DNA of 64,000 nt, taken from the NCBI RefSeq assembly GCF_000826545.1, contig NZ_CDME01000008.1:1054001-1118000 (forward strand), in the 5' to 3' direction. Both the position numbers and the translations under genes were made by a program. The notes under the pieces are model-generated. The model was not told where the DNA came from, ran no database searches, and saw only the letters and a list, made by a program, of their open reading frames with translations. Position 1 is the first letter of the stretch, and the number at the start of each line of letters is the position of its first letter. Below, piece by piece: positions 27,499-37,153 of the stretch. The DNA comes from Kibdelosporangium sp. MJ126-NF4. GTDB taxonomy: Bacteria; Actinomycetota; Actinomycetes; Mycobacteriales; Pseudonocardiaceae.

Positions 27499-29127
27499 TC
27501 ACCGGGTGACGGGATGCGGCCCGAAAGCGGTCAGGAACCGGTCGCGGAACGCCTGCATCGGCCACACCGGCGCCTCCTTGCCCGGGTTGAGGCCGTCATG
27601 CCAGCCCCAGCTCGCGGTGCGCTCCAGCACAGCGGGGTCCTTCGCCACGATCGTCACCGGGACGTTGCGGGTCGCGCCGTCACCTGCCACCACGGGCTGC
27701 GGCTGGTGGTCGCCGAGGAACACGAGCACCAGGTTGTCGTTGCCGTAGGTCTGCACGTACGAGATCAACGTGGTCAACGAGTACTGAATGGACTCGGCAT
27801 AGGCGGCACGGGTCTTCCCGGCGTCGTTCCACACCGCTTCCGGTTTGGTCCCGTTCTCCGCCTGTGGGGTGAAGACCGAGCCGTCGCCGACCGCGGTCCA
27901 GTCGATCATCTTGGGCAGCGGCACGAACGGGGTGTGGCTGGAGACGAGGTCGATCTCGGCCATCACCGGCTTGCGTCCCGCGGCGGCGAGTTCGTTGCGC
28001 TGGAACGCCGACATCGTGAACTGGTCGGGCATCTGGGCGTAGAAGAAGTTCTTGCCCTTGTAGCCGACGTTGTGGGTGTCGTAGTACTGGTCGTAGCCGT
28101 AGACCTTGCCTTCCGGCCACGGTTTCATGTTCTGCGGCACGATCCCGACGGTCTTCCAGCCCGCGCGCTTGAACGCGTGGCTGAGGGTGAACCGGTCACT
28201 GGACACGAAGGTGTCGTAGCGCTTCTGGTTGTTGATCAACAGTCCGGACTGCAGCGTGGAGTGCGCGAGCCAGCTGCCGCCGCCCACCGTCGACGAGGTG
28301 ATGAACGCGCTGCGTGCCTCGAATCCGGCGGCGCGCAGTGTGCTCGTGCCCGCGTCGAGCACGGCGTCCACGCCGGGGGAGATCACCGGGTCCTGGATCG
28401 CGACCTGTCCGTAGCTCTCGACGAACGCGAAGAGCACGTCCTTGCCGTGCAGCCCGGTCAGCAACTGGTTGCCCGGTGTGTCACGGAACGCGTCGGCCAC
28501 GGCCTCGGTGTTGTACGCCTCCGCGTCCTGCAGGCTCGTACCGATCTGGCGTGCGTGGTCGTACGCTAGCGTCGCAGCGCTCCGGCTGGCGATCGGCTGC
28601 CCGAACACAGCCGCGCCGACCCAGATGATTCCGAGCACCGCGAGCGCACGCGTTGCCGCCGTTGGCCGTCCAGCGACAACGCGGGACAACCGCACCGCCG
28701 ACAACGCCGTCAAGGCGACCAACGCGACGGCCAGCACCACAACCCCGACCGCGGTGGCGACCGCACTACCGTGCCCGATCGCCCCGGCGAGGAAGTCGAA
28801 ACCCGGGCCGAGGAAACTCCAGTCGAACACGGGGTCGAACGGCCGGGCCAGCGTGGTGTGGAAGCCCATGTCGAAGAGCTTCCAGAGCAACAGCACACCG
28901 AGCAGCGAACCGAGCACGGCCGCCACGATCCGCCGCGGTTTCGGTGGCAGTACAAGGACAAGTGCGACTCCGATGAGCCCTTCGAGCGGAATCCGCAGCA
29001 CCGCCCACGGCGTCAGCTTGCTCAGCTCGTTCGGCGCGACCAACGCGAACAGGACGAGCACGAACGCCAGCACCGTCAGCGCCCGCGCCGTGATCCGGCG
29101 CCACTTCGGTGCGCTGTCCGTCGTCAT
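27499..29127 (-). CDS. Membrane protein with sulfatase/phosphoglycerol-transferase-like domain
   Basis: 542 residues. Four or five membrane helices fill residues 10-170; an extracytoplasmic alkaline-phosphatase-superfamily domain follows. DVLFAFVESYGQ (about 228-239) is the first metal-binding strand, STVGGGSWLAHSTLQSG the nucleophile region, and VLVFLGDHQPQPVV (about 475-488) the D-H metal pair. This is the layout of LTA-synthase-like or DUF229-type sulfatases that act on surface polymers. The nucleophile appears to be Ser/Thr rather than a formylglycine Cys motif. ATG with GGAGGG seven bases upstream. No operon partner is obvious. Confidence 0.8.
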   Translation of the reverse strand: MTTDSAPKWRRITARALTVLAFVLVLFALVAPNELSKLTPWAVLRIPLEGLIGVALVLVLPPKPRRIVAAVLGSLLGVLLLWKLFDMGFHTTLARPFDPVFDWSFLGPGFDFLAGAIGHGSAVATAVGVVVLAVALVALTALSAVRLSRVVAGRPTAATRALAVLGIIWVGAAVFGQPIASRSAATLAYDHARQIGTSLQDAEAYNTEAVADAFRDTPGNQLLTGLHGKDVLFAFVESYGQVAIQDPVISPGVDAVLDAGTSTLRAAGFEARSAFITSSTVGGGSWLAHSTLQSGLLINNQKRYDTFVSSDRFTLSHAFKRAGWKTVGIVPQNMKPWPEGKVYGYDQYYDTHNVGYKGKNFFYAQMPDQFTMSAFQRNELAAAGRKPVMAEIDLVSSHTPFVPLPKMIDWTAVGDGSVFTPQAENGTKPEAVWNDAGKTRAAYAESIQYSLTTLISYVQTYGNDNLVLVFLGDHQPQPVVAGDGATRNVPVTIVAKDPAVLERTASWGWHDGLNPGKEAPVWPMQAFRDRFLTAFGPHPVTR

Positions 29128-29270
29128 GTCCTGCCCTCCGAGGTAGTCCTCTGCCCTCTGGGAAGTACGGGCGGCACGCGCCGGAGGTTCACGGCTACGC
29201 CGAGTAACCTAATCCCTGTGGTGTGCGCGACGCCGGGGAATCCCCGGCCGCCTCGGGCGTTGACCCTGGT

Positions 29271-30257
29271 GTGACACCGACCAGATTGTCCATTCTCGAC
29301 CGTTCGAGCAATCGCGCGGGCCGGAGCGACGCCCAGGCGCTGCGGGACACGGTCCGGTTCGCGCAACAGGCCGAGGAGCTGGGCTACCACCGTTTCTGGG
29401 TGTCGGAACACCACAGCGTGCCGGGTGTCGCGGGATCGGCGCCGACCGTGCTGGCCGCGGCGATAGCGGCGGCGACGTCCACGATCCGGGTCGGCACCGG
29501 TGGCGTGATGCTGCCCAACCACCAGTCGCTCGTGGTCGCCGAGCAGTTCGGGGTGCTGGAGTCGCTGTACCCGGGGCGGATCGACATGGGCCTGGGGCGG
29601 TCCGTCGGGTTCACCGACGGTGTCCGGCGCGCGCTGGGACGTGACAAGGACGCCGCGGACGACTTCGCCGCGCAGTTGACCGACCTGCTGGGCTACTTCA
29701 CCACCGGCCACGACGGCGTGCACGCGATCCCCGCGGAAGGCAGCCGCGTGCCCGCGTTCATCCTGGCCACCGGGGCGGGAGCGGACATCGCGGCCGATTT
29801 CGGCCTGCCGGTGGTGGTCGGCGGACCGAAGACCGAGGAGGCGGTGGCCCGCTACCGCGAACGGGCGCACGACCCCTACGTGATCGTGGCGGTGAACGTC
29901 GCCGTCGCCGATACCACCGAGCAGGCCCGACGGCTGCTGCTGCCCGAGGCCTGGTCGATGGCGTACTCGCGGTCACACGGCGTGTTCCCGCCGCTGCTTC
30001 CGGCCGAGGAGGTTCTCGCGCTGGACAAGACCCAGAGCGAACGCGACCGGCTCGAGCGAGGACTGCACGGCCAGATCCACGGCACACAGGACGACGTCCT
30101 CGCCGCACTGGACGACCTGACCGAACGTACCGAACCCGACGAACTGCTCATCACCATGAGCACGTTCGACCGGGACGAGATGCTCGACTCCTACACCCGC
30201 CTGATCACGGCAGTGACGCGGGCAGCCCGAACTGCCGGAAGTGCTGCGGCCCGATGA
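29271..30257 (+). CDS. LLM-class flavin-dependent oxidoreductase (MsnO8-like)
   Basis: 328 residues from GTG 29271 (TPTRLSILDRSSNRAGRSDAQALRDTVRFAQQAEELGYHRFWVSEHH). The WVSEHHSVPGVAGSAPTVLAA segment and IRVGTGGVMLPNHQSLVVAEQFGVLESLYPGRIDMGLGR are diagnostic for the MsnO8-like group of bacterial-luciferase-type monooxygenases. FMN is the expected cofactor. An in-frame GTG at 29223 would add 16 atypical residues. The end overlaps the facing sigma gene by 53 bp. Confidence 0.87.
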   Translation: MTPTRLSILDRSSNRAGRSDAQALRDTVRFAQQAEELGYHRFWVSEHHSVPGVAGSAPTVLAAAIAAATSTIRVGTGGVMLPNHQSLVVAEQFGVLESLYPGRIDMGLGRSVGFTDGVRRALGRDKDAADDFAAQLTDLLGYFTTGHDGVHAIPAEGSRVPAFILATGAGADIAADFGLPVVVGGPKTEEAVARYRERAHDPYVIVAVNVAVADTTEQARRLLLPEAWSMAYSRSHGVFPPLLPAEEVLALDKTQSERDRLERGLHGQIHGTQDDVLAALDDLTERTEPDELLITMSTFDRDEMLDSYTRLITAVTRAARTAGSAAAR

Positions 30258-31146
30258 ACGACGTGATCGCGGCGATCCGGTCGTCGCGCAGTGTCAGCAC
30301 GTTGATCGACCACGCGGCGCCGTCCAGGTAGCCCGCGACCGCGGGCTGGCCGTTGGCGCTGGTCGGGACGTGTGTCCAGGTGCCGCACCGGAACGGGACC
30401 GTGGTGGCGTGGTCAAGCACCGCACTGATTCCGCTGTACCAGGCCGGGAGCGGCGGCATCGCCCACGTGACGTCGGCGGTGAGCAACGCGACCAGCGCCT
30501 CGGCGTCGCCGCGTTCCAGCGCGCCGGAGTACTCGGCGACGATCTGCTTGATCCGGGCGTCGTCCACCGTGCGCGCACTGCCGCGCGACGGTGCCTTCTC
30601 CGCGATGACCTTGCGGGCGCGGGCCAGCGCGGAGTTCACCGACGTGACCGACGTGTCCATGATCGCCGCGATCTCGGCCGCGGCGAACCCCAGTACCTCG
30701 AACAGCACCAGCGCGGCACGCTGATTGCCGGGAAGGTGTTGCAACGCGGCGACGAAGGCCAGTTCGACGCCCTCACGCTGCTCGTACCGCTGGTCCGGGT
30801 ACGGCTCGACCCAGGCGATGTCCAGCATGCCCTGGTCGAGCACGGCGTGCTCGCTCGACGGCCCGAGGTCGACCGGCATGGCCCGCCTGCCCCGGGTCTC
30901 GGCGACGTCCAGACAGGTCCGGGTGGCCACGGTGTACAGCCAAGTACGCAGTGAGCTGCGGCCCTCGAACGCCCCGAGCTTGCGCCAGGCCTTGATGAGG
31001 GTGTCCTGCAGCGCGTCGTCCGCGTCATGCGTGGAGCCGAGCATGCGGTAGCAGTGCGCGTGCAGCTCCCGCCGCAGCGGCTCGATCAGGCGCGTGAACG
31101 CCTGCTCGTCGCCCGACTTGGCCCGGTCGAGAAGAAGTTCGCTCAC
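30205..31146 (-). CDS. ECF sigma factor with C-terminal SnoaL-like domain (second SigG-type)
   Basis: 313 residues, GTG start. Region 2 is HAHCYRMLGSTHDADDALQDTLIKAWRKLGAFEGRSSLRTWLYTVATRTCLD; region 4 is LPGNQRAALVLFEVLGFAAAEIAAIMDTSVTSVNSALARARK; residues about 195-310 form the SnoaL-like domain with TWAMPPLPAWYSGISAVLDH. It has the same architecture as 19222-20151 but differs in sequence and lacks a TetR partner, so the pair probably split long ago. The upstream side is occupied by the end of the TnpB element (candidate boundary near 31205), which may have displaced its original promoter region. Confidence 0.9.
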   Translation of the reverse strand: MSELLLDRAKSGDEQAFTRLIEPLRRELHAHCYRMLGSTHDADDALQDTLIKAWRKLGAFEGRSSLRTWLYTVATRTCLDVAETRGRRAMPVDLGPSSEHAVLDQGMLDIAWVEPYPDQRYEQREGVELAFVAALQHLPGNQRAALVLFEVLGFAAAEIAAIMDTSVTSVNSALARARKVIAEKAPSRGSARTVDDARIKQIVAEYSGALERGDAEALVALLTADVTWAMPPLPAWYSGISAVLDHATTVPFRCGTWTHVPTSANGQPAVAGYLDGAAWSINVLTLRDDRIAAITSFIGPQHFRQFGLPASLP

Positions 31147-31204
31147 AGCCGACGATTCTGCCGCACGGCGGCCGTCTCACTGGTCGAACCGGACAAGAAG
31201 GAGC

Positions 31205-31321
31205 GTTCAATCAACTTCTCGGCTCTGAAGGGTCGAGCTTCGGGGCTCGGCGCCGTTCAAGCCGGGTCGCGTTCTCCGTCCGCCACTGGGTGTGGTGTGC
31301 GGGACGCATCCACCCAATTCT
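31205..31321 (-). ncRNA. Candidate omega-RNA scaffold / right end of the TnpB element
   Basis: TnpB guide RNAs run from the 3' part of the gene into the right end of the element. Just beyond the tnpB stop on the minus strand there is a hairpin (plus-strand arms 31234-31238 and 31245-31249, loop of six), then a TTCA ... TGAA complement that could form a pseudoknot, ending in TTGAAC (31205-31210). Sequence downstream of this point (toward 31147) would act as guide. Structure and boundary are inferred; no RNA data. Confidence 0.4.
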
Positions 31322-32485
31322 CTATGCGAGTGCGGGTGCGGGTGTGTTGACGAACACCCACGCTCGCCGTGCCCTGTTACGGACGTTCACGGCGGCGACG
31401 ACATCGGCGGGCCCAGCGAGGCCACACCGACGACACAGGAAATGTTCCCGATCCGGCCGGTTGGTACGAGCCACGTGCCCGCACCGGGGACACGTTTGGG
31501 AGGTGTAATGCGCGTCCACTGTCACGGTCGGCACCCCGGCCCTGCGGGCTTTGTAGGTGAGGACCGCGGCGAGGTGGTGGAAGGGCCAGGAGGTGTGGGT
31601 GGCCCGCTGGTCACGACGAAGCCGTACCCGATCCCGGATACCGCCCAGCTCTTCCAGGGCGACCCCGCGACCAGTGCGTTGCGCGACGGCCACTACCTCC
31701 TTCCCGATCTTGTGGTTTACATGCCGCGCATACCGGCCCTCACGTCGAGCACGCCGTTTCAACAGTCGGGTCGCGGACCTCGTCCGCTTCGCCTGCAACT
31801 CCTGGCGTTTACGGGCGTGCCACCGCCGGTACCGGGACAAGCCGCGACCCGAGAAGTTCACACCGTCACACGTGGTCGCGAGGTTGACGATGCCACGATC
31901 CACACCAATCCAGTCAACGGGTTCGAACGTGTCCGGTTCGGGCACCTCGCACGTGGCGAGCAGGAACCACCTCCCGTCCCGGCAGAGGAGGTCCGATTCG
32001 CCCTGACGGTGCCCGGCCAGCAGTGTGAGCTGGTCGGGATGGCCTGCGAAGCGGATGTCCTTCAAGCGGCCGGTGGTGGTCCAGATCGACACCGTCCGCG
32101 CGTCGTGCTGCCAGGACAGCATCCGGTCATCGAACGGCTGCGCACTGTCCGCACGGAACACGATCGGTTTCGACTCCGCCTTCACCCGACGTTTCGACCC
32201 CGCACGCCCGAGGTTGCCTGCCCGAACGTTCGCGCGCAGCGTCGTATATGCGTCGACGACTTTCTTGATCGTGCGCACCGCGGCCTGCGCACCCAACCCA
32301 CCCGCCTTCAACCCCGGATACACCAGCTTGTGCAGATCGTTGCGGGAAAACACCTTCCGCTCAAACGCCACCACCGACACACGATCAGCGGCCGTGTTGC
32401 ATTCGTGCAGGGTCGCCGCCAACGCCGCCGCTTGCGTGGGCGTCGGCAACAGCTTGACCTGCACCACCAGCTTCACACCCCACAT
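31322..32485 (-). mobile_element. tnpB: Solitary TnpB-type RNA-guided nuclease (IS605 OrfB family)
   Basis: 387 residues. The RuvC-like triad is complete: D196 (WIGVDRGIVNLAT), E278 (GVALEELGGIR) and D361 (GPADVVAAVNVRN). The zinc finger between the last two has C332, C335, C351 and C354 (CPRCGH ... CRRCG). The basic N-terminus and the RRWHARKRQELQAKR helix are also typical. TnpB uses the RNA from its own right end to cut DNA beside a short target motif, which helps the element persist. No tnpA transposase is present nearby, so the unit would need one in trans. It lies between an ECF sigma gene and a DinB gene. Confidence 0.92.
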
Positions 32486-32576
32486 CCTAGAACACCAGTT
32501 CGGATATTCGGCATCAGGTAAGGCATCGGCTTCCTCCCGACCGTGAACGACAGGGTTTTCACCGAAAGGAACACAG

Positions 32577-33146
32577 ATGAAGACGGATCTGCACCACTAC
32601 CTGCGCCAGATCAGGCAGGTCATGCTCTGGAAGCTGGCCGGGCTGTCCGAACACGACATCCGCCGCCCGCTGACCCCCACCGGCACCAACCTGCTCGGCC
32701 TGGTCAAACACCTGACCGGGGTGGAACTGCTCTACTTCGGCTACGTGTTCGGCCGCCCGTATCCGCAGCCGGTGCACTGGCTGCGCCAGGACGCGGAACC
32801 CAACACGGACCTGTGGGCGACAGCGGACGAGTCACGCTCGGACATCATCGAGCTGTACCGCGGCGCCTGCGCGCATTCGGACGCCACGATCGACGAGCTC
32901 CCGCTGGACGCAGTCGGCCAGGTGGAATGGTGGCCGGGCAACGCGACGACCCTGCACCGCGTGCTGATCCACGTGATCGCCGAGTCGAACCGGCACGCGG
33001 GCCACGCCGACATCGTCCGCGAACTCGTCGACGGCACCGTGGGCCTTGCGGAAGGCAACGACTTCATGCCGCCGGGCGACGAGGCGTGGTGGGCCGACTA
33101 CCGCGCCACCGTGACCAAGGTGTCGGAGGGATTCGTCCAGCACTGA
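32577..33146 (+). CDS. DinB-family protein
   Basis: 189 residues, ATG after GAAAGGAACACAG. The four-helix-bundle pattern MKTDLHHYLRQIRQVMLWKLAGLSEHDIRRPLTPTGTNLLGLVKHLTGVELLYF with metal-ligand histidines (H46 here, and H150/H154-like positions in LIHVIAESNRHAGHADIVREL) is that of DinB/DUF664 proteins, putative thiol-dependent transferases. In actinomycetes the thiol is probably mycothiol or bacillithiol-like. A longer frame through this region (from 32543) is out of phase and rejected. No operon partner. Confidence 0.85.
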   Translation: MKTDLHHYLRQIRQVMLWKLAGLSEHDIRRPLTPTGTNLLGLVKHLTGVELLYFGYVFGRPYPQPVHWLRQDAEPNTDLWATADESRSDIIELYRGACAHSDATIDELPLDAVGQVEWWPGNATTLHRVLIHVIAESNRHAGHADIVRELVDGTVGLAEGNDFMPPGDEAWWADYRATVTKVSEGFVQH

Positions 33147-33259
33147 GCGGCCGGTCCGGACATCAACCGATCGGTTGGTGTTCCGGCTGCAGCGGTGGAC
33201 GGTACGGCTCGGCCGTTGTGTCGATGTCCGGCCATGCGCGGGCCGACAGGCTGAAACGC

Positions 33260-34369
33260 ATGTCGTTGAACCAGATGGACACACGAGCCGTCGCGCCGGA
33301 TCTCGCGCGCGGGACGATGCTCGCGTTGGTCGCGTTGGCGAACTCGGTGATCTACCTCTACGACCGGCCGTACGGGCCGCGGCAGCACATCGTCGAACAC
33401 GACGTGCTCGACCGGATTGTCAGCGCGGTGAACGTCGTCTTCGTCGAAGTGCGCGGATACCCGATGTTCGCCGCGCTGTTCGCCTATGGCGTGGTGCAGA
33501 TGCTGCGACGGAGCCCGAAACAGGTGCTGCGACGACGGTTCAGCTGGATGATCGTGTTCGGGCTCGTCCACGCGGTGGTGCTGTTCCCCGCTGACATCCT
33601 TGGCCTGTACGGAATTCTGGGCTTCGTGCTGCTGGCCGTGGCCCGCTGGAAGGACCGGACGCTGCTGGTGGTCGCGGGGTGGTGGCTTGTTGTCGTCGCT
33701 GCGGTGCAAGGGATTGTCTACTCGACGCCGCCGCTGACCAACCAGCGCACGTTCTTCTGGTCCTTCGCCGTTGACGATCCGGCTGTCGCTGTGGCGCTGC
33801 ACCCGGTGGAGTGGGTGCTGACGCCGTTCGGCATCCTGGGTGTTGTCAGTGCCATGCTGGTCGGTGTCTGGGCCGCTCGACGCGGGGTGCTCACCGAACC
33901 TGCCCGTCATCGGGTTCTGCTCAGGCGGACCGCGGTTGTCGGGATCACCGCGGCGGTTCTCGGCGGCCTGCCGATGGGGCTCGCGGTCGGCGGCTTCTGG
34001 CAGCCGACCTCGTCGACGGTCCTCTGGGCGGCGTCCGCACTGCACTCGGTGACAGGTGTCGCGGGAGGCCTCGGCTACGCGGCCCTGATCGGCCTGTTCG
34101 CGGCCAAGGCGCCGACCGGCGCGATCGTCCGGGCGCTGCGTGCGTGTGGGGAGCGTTCGCTCAGCTGCTACCTGTTCCAGTCGGTCGTGTTCGTGGTGTT
34201 GCTGATGCCGTACACGCTCGGTCTGGGCGGTGTCCTCGGGTCGGCCGAGGTCGCGTTGGTCGCGCTGGGTACGTGGCTGGTGTCGGTTCTCCTCGCCGAC
34301 CTGCTGCGGCGGCGGGGCAGGCGTGGCCCGGCCGAGGTTCTGCTGCGCCGTCTGACGTACCGGCGTTGA
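33260..34369 (+). CDS. DUF418-type integral membrane protein
   Basis: 369 residues from ATG 33260 (MSLNQMDTRAVAPDLARGTMLALVALANS); ATG 33224 in frame is an alternative. About ten membrane helices and the DUF418 C-terminal block (LRACGERSLSCYLFQSVVFVVLLMPYTLGLGG) place it with the YeiB-like proteins related to acyltransferase-3/HGSNAT folds. The 'DLARGTMLALVALANS' opening matches 'D-x-x-RGxAxxxIxxxN' of the family. Function is not established; some members sit beside transport or cell-envelope genes. It precedes the two-component system by 18 bp and may be cotranscribed. Confidence 0.82.
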   Translation: MSLNQMDTRAVAPDLARGTMLALVALANSVIYLYDRPYGPRQHIVEHDVLDRIVSAVNVVFVEVRGYPMFAALFAYGVVQMLRRSPKQVLRRRFSWMIVFGLVHAVVLFPADILGLYGILGFVLLAVARWKDRTLLVVAGWWLVVVAAVQGIVYSTPPLTNQRTFFWSFAVDDPAVAVALHPVEWVLTPFGILGVVSAMLVGVWAARRGVLTEPARHRVLLRRTAVVGITAAVLGGLPMGLAVGGFWQPTSSTVLWAASALHSVTGVAGGLGYAALIGLFAAKAPTGAIVRALRACGERSLSCYLFQSVVFVVLLMPYTLGLGGVLGSAEVALVALGTWLVSVLLADLLRRRGRRGPAEVLLRRLTYRR

Positions 34370-34387
34370 CCTGCGAAGCTGGGCGCT

Positions 34388-35548
34388 GTGACGTCAGTGG
34401 GTGAACAGCTGGAACGGCGATGGAACATGGCGTGGGCGCTTGCCCCGTACGGCGTGCTCGTGGCGGCCTGCGTCGTGTCGCTGACCGGTGACAAGGCCAG
34501 CGGGATCACCCTGGCCGTCGCCGTGGGCCTGGGGGTGTGGCACTGGTGGTTCATCGTCGCGCATCCACAGTGGTGGGAGCGGAACACCGTCGCGATGGTC
34601 GGGTACTTCGGCGGCCTGCAGGCGTTCACGGTGGTCCTCGTGCTGAGCAGCCAGAGCTTCCTGCTGTTCGCGCCGATGTGCTACATCCTGGCGTTCGTCG
34701 CTCTGCCGGGCTGGCTCGCGTTTGTCGGCGTGGTCACGGCCAACATCCCGTGGCTGGTCGTGCCCGGCCCGGACGTGCTCAGCATGGTTGTGATCACGGC
34801 GATGGCCGCGCTGGTGGGCTGGGCGATCCGGACGATGGAGCGTGAGGCGATCCGGCGGCGGGAGACCACCAGCAGGCTCGTCGCCGTCGCCGCGGAAAAC
34901 GAGAAGCTGCACGCGATGCTGCTGGAACGGGCCAGGGAAGCCGGGGTGGCCGAGGAACGCGCACGGATGGCCCGCGAGATCCACGACACCGTCGCACAGG
35001 GCCTTACCGGGATCGTCACCCAGTTGGAGGCCGTGGACGACCTCGTGTCCGCCGGTGTCCGTGCCCGCATCGACACGGCCCGGCAGCTGGCACGGACCAG
35101 TCTCGTCGAGGTCCGCCGGTCCATCGACGCGTTGCGGCCAGGGCCGTTGCGGGACACTCGGCTGAGCGAGGCCGTCGAGCAGGCCGTGACGACGTGGCGT
35201 GCGCAGTACGACATCCCGGTCACGGTCACCGTGACCGGGACACCGCAGCCGATGCATTCCGAAGCCGAGGTCACGGTCCTGCGCGCGGCACAGGAAGCCC
35301 TGTCGAACGTGGGCAGGCACGCGCAGGCACACCGAGTCGACGTCACGCTGTCGTACATGGAGGATGTCGTGGTGCTCGACGTGCGCGACGACGGAACCGG
35401 CTTCGATCCCCGCTGCGCGACCGGGTTCGGGCTCACCGCGCTGCGTCAGCGGGTGCGGCTGCTGGCCGGAAGCGTCGAGGTGGAGTCCACGCCTGGCGGC
35501 GGGACCGCGGTCAGCGTCGCCGTTCCGTTGATCGAGGTGGACGCGTGA
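34388..35548 (+). CDS. Sensor histidine kinase (HisKA_3/NarL-type)
   Basis: 386 residues, GTG start. Four or five membrane helices occupy residues 15-147, followed by a signalling helix and the dimerisation segment EERARMAREIHDTVAQGLTGI with the phospho-acceptor H199. The ATPase has the N-box LRAAQEALSNVGRHAQA, the G1 box VLDVRDDGTGFDP and G2 GFGLTALRQRV. It has no large extracellular sensor, so it likely senses membrane stress. Its stop overlaps the start of the response regulator gene (GTGA). Confidence 0.93.
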   Translation: MTSVGEQLERRWNMAWALAPYGVLVAACVVSLTGDKASGITLAVAVGLGVWHWWFIVAHPQWWERNTVAMVGYFGGLQAFTVVLVLSSQSFLLFAPMCYILAFVALPGWLAFVGVVTANIPWLVVPGPDVLSMVVITAMAALVGWAIRTMEREAIRRRETTSRLVAVAAENEKLHAMLLERAREAGVAEERARMAREIHDTVAQGLTGIVTQLEAVDDLVSAGVRARIDTARQLARTSLVEVRRSIDALRPGPLRDTRLSEAVEQAVTTWRAQYDIPVTVTVTGTPQPMHSEAEVTVLRAAQEALSNVGRHAQAHRVDVTLSYMEDVVVLDVRDDGTGFDPRCATGFGLTALRQRVRLLAGSVEVESTPGGGTAVSVAVPLIEVDA

Positions 35549-36177
35549 TCCGGCTCGTGATCGTCGACGACCACCCGGTGGTCCGGGACGGCCTGCGGGG
35601 GATGCTCGGCACGCAGCCGGACTTCGAGATCCTCCACGAAGCCGCCGACGGCACCGAGGCGTTGACGGTCGTCGCGGCCAGCGAACCGGACGTCGTGCTG
35701 ACCGACCTGCGGATGCCGGGGCCGAGTGGCGCCACCCTGATCCGGCTGCTGCGTGAACGTGTACCCACAGTGCGTGTTCTGGTGCTCACCACCCACGACA
35801 CCGACTCGGACGTGCTGCCCGCGATCGAAGCGGGCGCCATCGGCTACCTGCTCAAAGACGCGCCGCGTGCGGAGCTTTTCCGCGCCGTACGGGCGGCATC
35901 TCGCGGCGAGAGCGTGCTTTCCCCGTCCGTGGCGGCGCTTGTGCTCAGCCGCGTCCGTCCACAACAGCCATTGACCGCGGCAAAGCTGAGCACCAGGGAA
36001 CGCGAAGTGCTTGCTCTGATCGCCCAGGGCAGGACCAACCGGGAAGCGGCCGCGGCGCTGCACATCAGCGAAGCCACCGTGAAAACACACCTGTTGCACA
36101 TCTACGCGAAACTGGAGGTGCCGGACCGTGCGTCCGCAGTCGCCGCCGCCTACCAACGAGGCATCTTGACTCCTTAG
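35545..36177 (+). CDS. NarL/LuxR-type response regulator
   Basis: 210 residues from the GTG that overlaps the kinase stop. Receiver domain: acidic pocket VIVDDHPVVRDGL, phospho-Asp D54 (VVLTDLRMPGP), Thr/Lys switch residues (VLVLTTHDTD, YLLKDAP). Effector: LuxR HTH LSTREREVLALIAQGRTNREAAAALHISEATVKTHLLHIYAKLEV. It is the cognate partner of the kinase just upstream. The 3' end meets a facing LysR gene (4-bp overlap). Confidence 0.93.
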   Translation: MIRLVIVDDHPVVRDGLRGMLGTQPDFEILHEAADGTEALTVVAASEPDVVLTDLRMPGPSGATLIRLLRERVPTVRVLVLTTHDTDSDVLPAIEAGAIGYLLKDAPRAELFRAVRAASRGESVLSPSVAALVLSRVRPQQPLTAAKLSTREREVLALIAQGRTNREAAAALHISEATVKTHLLHIYAKLEVPDRASAVAAAYQRGILTP

Positions 36178-37076
36178 CGCAGTCCCGGCGTGTGTGATGC
36201 CAGAAGCTGGAGGAAATCGGTCGCCGCCTGGTTGCGGTGGCCGACGGCACGGCGGACGGCGACGACCGGGACACGCACGTCGATACTGGGAACGTCGATC
36301 ATCCGCAGGCTGCCGATCCGCAACTCCTCCCTGATGTTGTTGACCGGCATCAGCGCGACGCCGAGTCCGGCTTCGATCAGTCTCTTCTGCGCGGTCAGGC
36401 TGTCGACGGTGGTGATCGACGGGTTCGGCAGCCCGGCCTCGGCCAGTTGCTGTTCGAGCAGTCCGCGAAAGGAGCCGCGGCTACCGCGTTCCGCGGGGAA
36501 CCCGAGCCATTTCTCGTCACGCAGGTCACGCAGGTCCGGCAGGCGGTCCGCGGTGACTCGGTGAGCGGCGGGCACCACCACGTAGAGCTTCTCGTCGCCG
36601 AGCGGGATCGACTCGAGCTTGGGATCCGGGTCCGTGTTGTAGCGCAGGCCGAGGTCGGCGTCGCCGGTGCGGACCAGCGTGCTCACCTCCCGGCTGGTCG
36701 CGGTCCGCAGGTCGACCGTGACCCCGTCGGACTGGGCGGTGAACTCGCGCAGGGCGTCCACGATGTGCGAGTCGGCCAGCGTCCCGACGATGGCCAGGCG
36801 GAACGAGCGAGCCCGCCCGGCCCGGTCGCGCACGGCCTGTTCGCCGTCGCGGAGCGCGGCCAGCGCGGCCTGGGCGTACGGCAGCAGGGCACGTCCGGCG
36901 TCGGTGAGCGTCACCCGGCGGCCGACCCGTTCGAACAGCGCCGTGCCGAGGCTGCGTTCGAGTTCGTGGATGCGACGGCTGATCGCGGGCTGGGACCGGT
37001 GCAGCCGCCGGGACGCCTCGGTGAACCCGCCCACCTCGGCGATGCAGACGAAGGTCTCCACCTCATCGAACGTCAT
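36174..37076 (-). CDS. LysR-family transcriptional regulator (divergent to PEP-mutase-like gene)
   Basis: 300 residues. HTH: FVCIAEVGGFTEASRRLHRSQPAISRRIHELERSLGTALFERVGRRVTLTDAG. The effector domain begins FRLAIVGTLADSHIVDALREF. The start ATG (37074-37076) faces the isocitrate-lyase/PEP-mutase-like gene, and the gap carries an ATGCAT-centred dyad, so control of that neighbour is likely. Confidence 0.9.
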   Translation of the reverse strand: MTFDEVETFVCIAEVGGFTEASRRLHRSQPAISRRIHELERSLGTALFERVGRRVTLTDAGRALLPYAQAALAALRDGEQAVRDRAGRARSFRLAIVGTLADSHIVDALREFTAQSDGVTVDLRTATSREVSTLVRTGDADLGLRYNTDPDPKLESIPLGDEKLYVVVPAAHRVTADRLPDLRDLRDEKWLGFPAERGSRGSFRGLLEQQLAEAGLPNPSITTVDSLTAQKRLIEAGLGVALMPVNNIREELRIGSLRMIDVPSIDVRVPVVAVRRAVGHRNQAATDFLQLLASHTPGLR

Positions 37077-37153
37077 GCGATCAGTATTCCTGATGGATTG
37101 ACCAAAGAACTATGCATTTGAATGATGTCAGCCCAGCGGGCACAGTAATACCC

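Noticed and set aside
32543..33259. Frame that would fuse a Pro/Arg-rich segment to the DUF418 protein
   Set aside because: This part is the wrong frame of the DinB gene, which has a good RBS and a full family match in its own frame.
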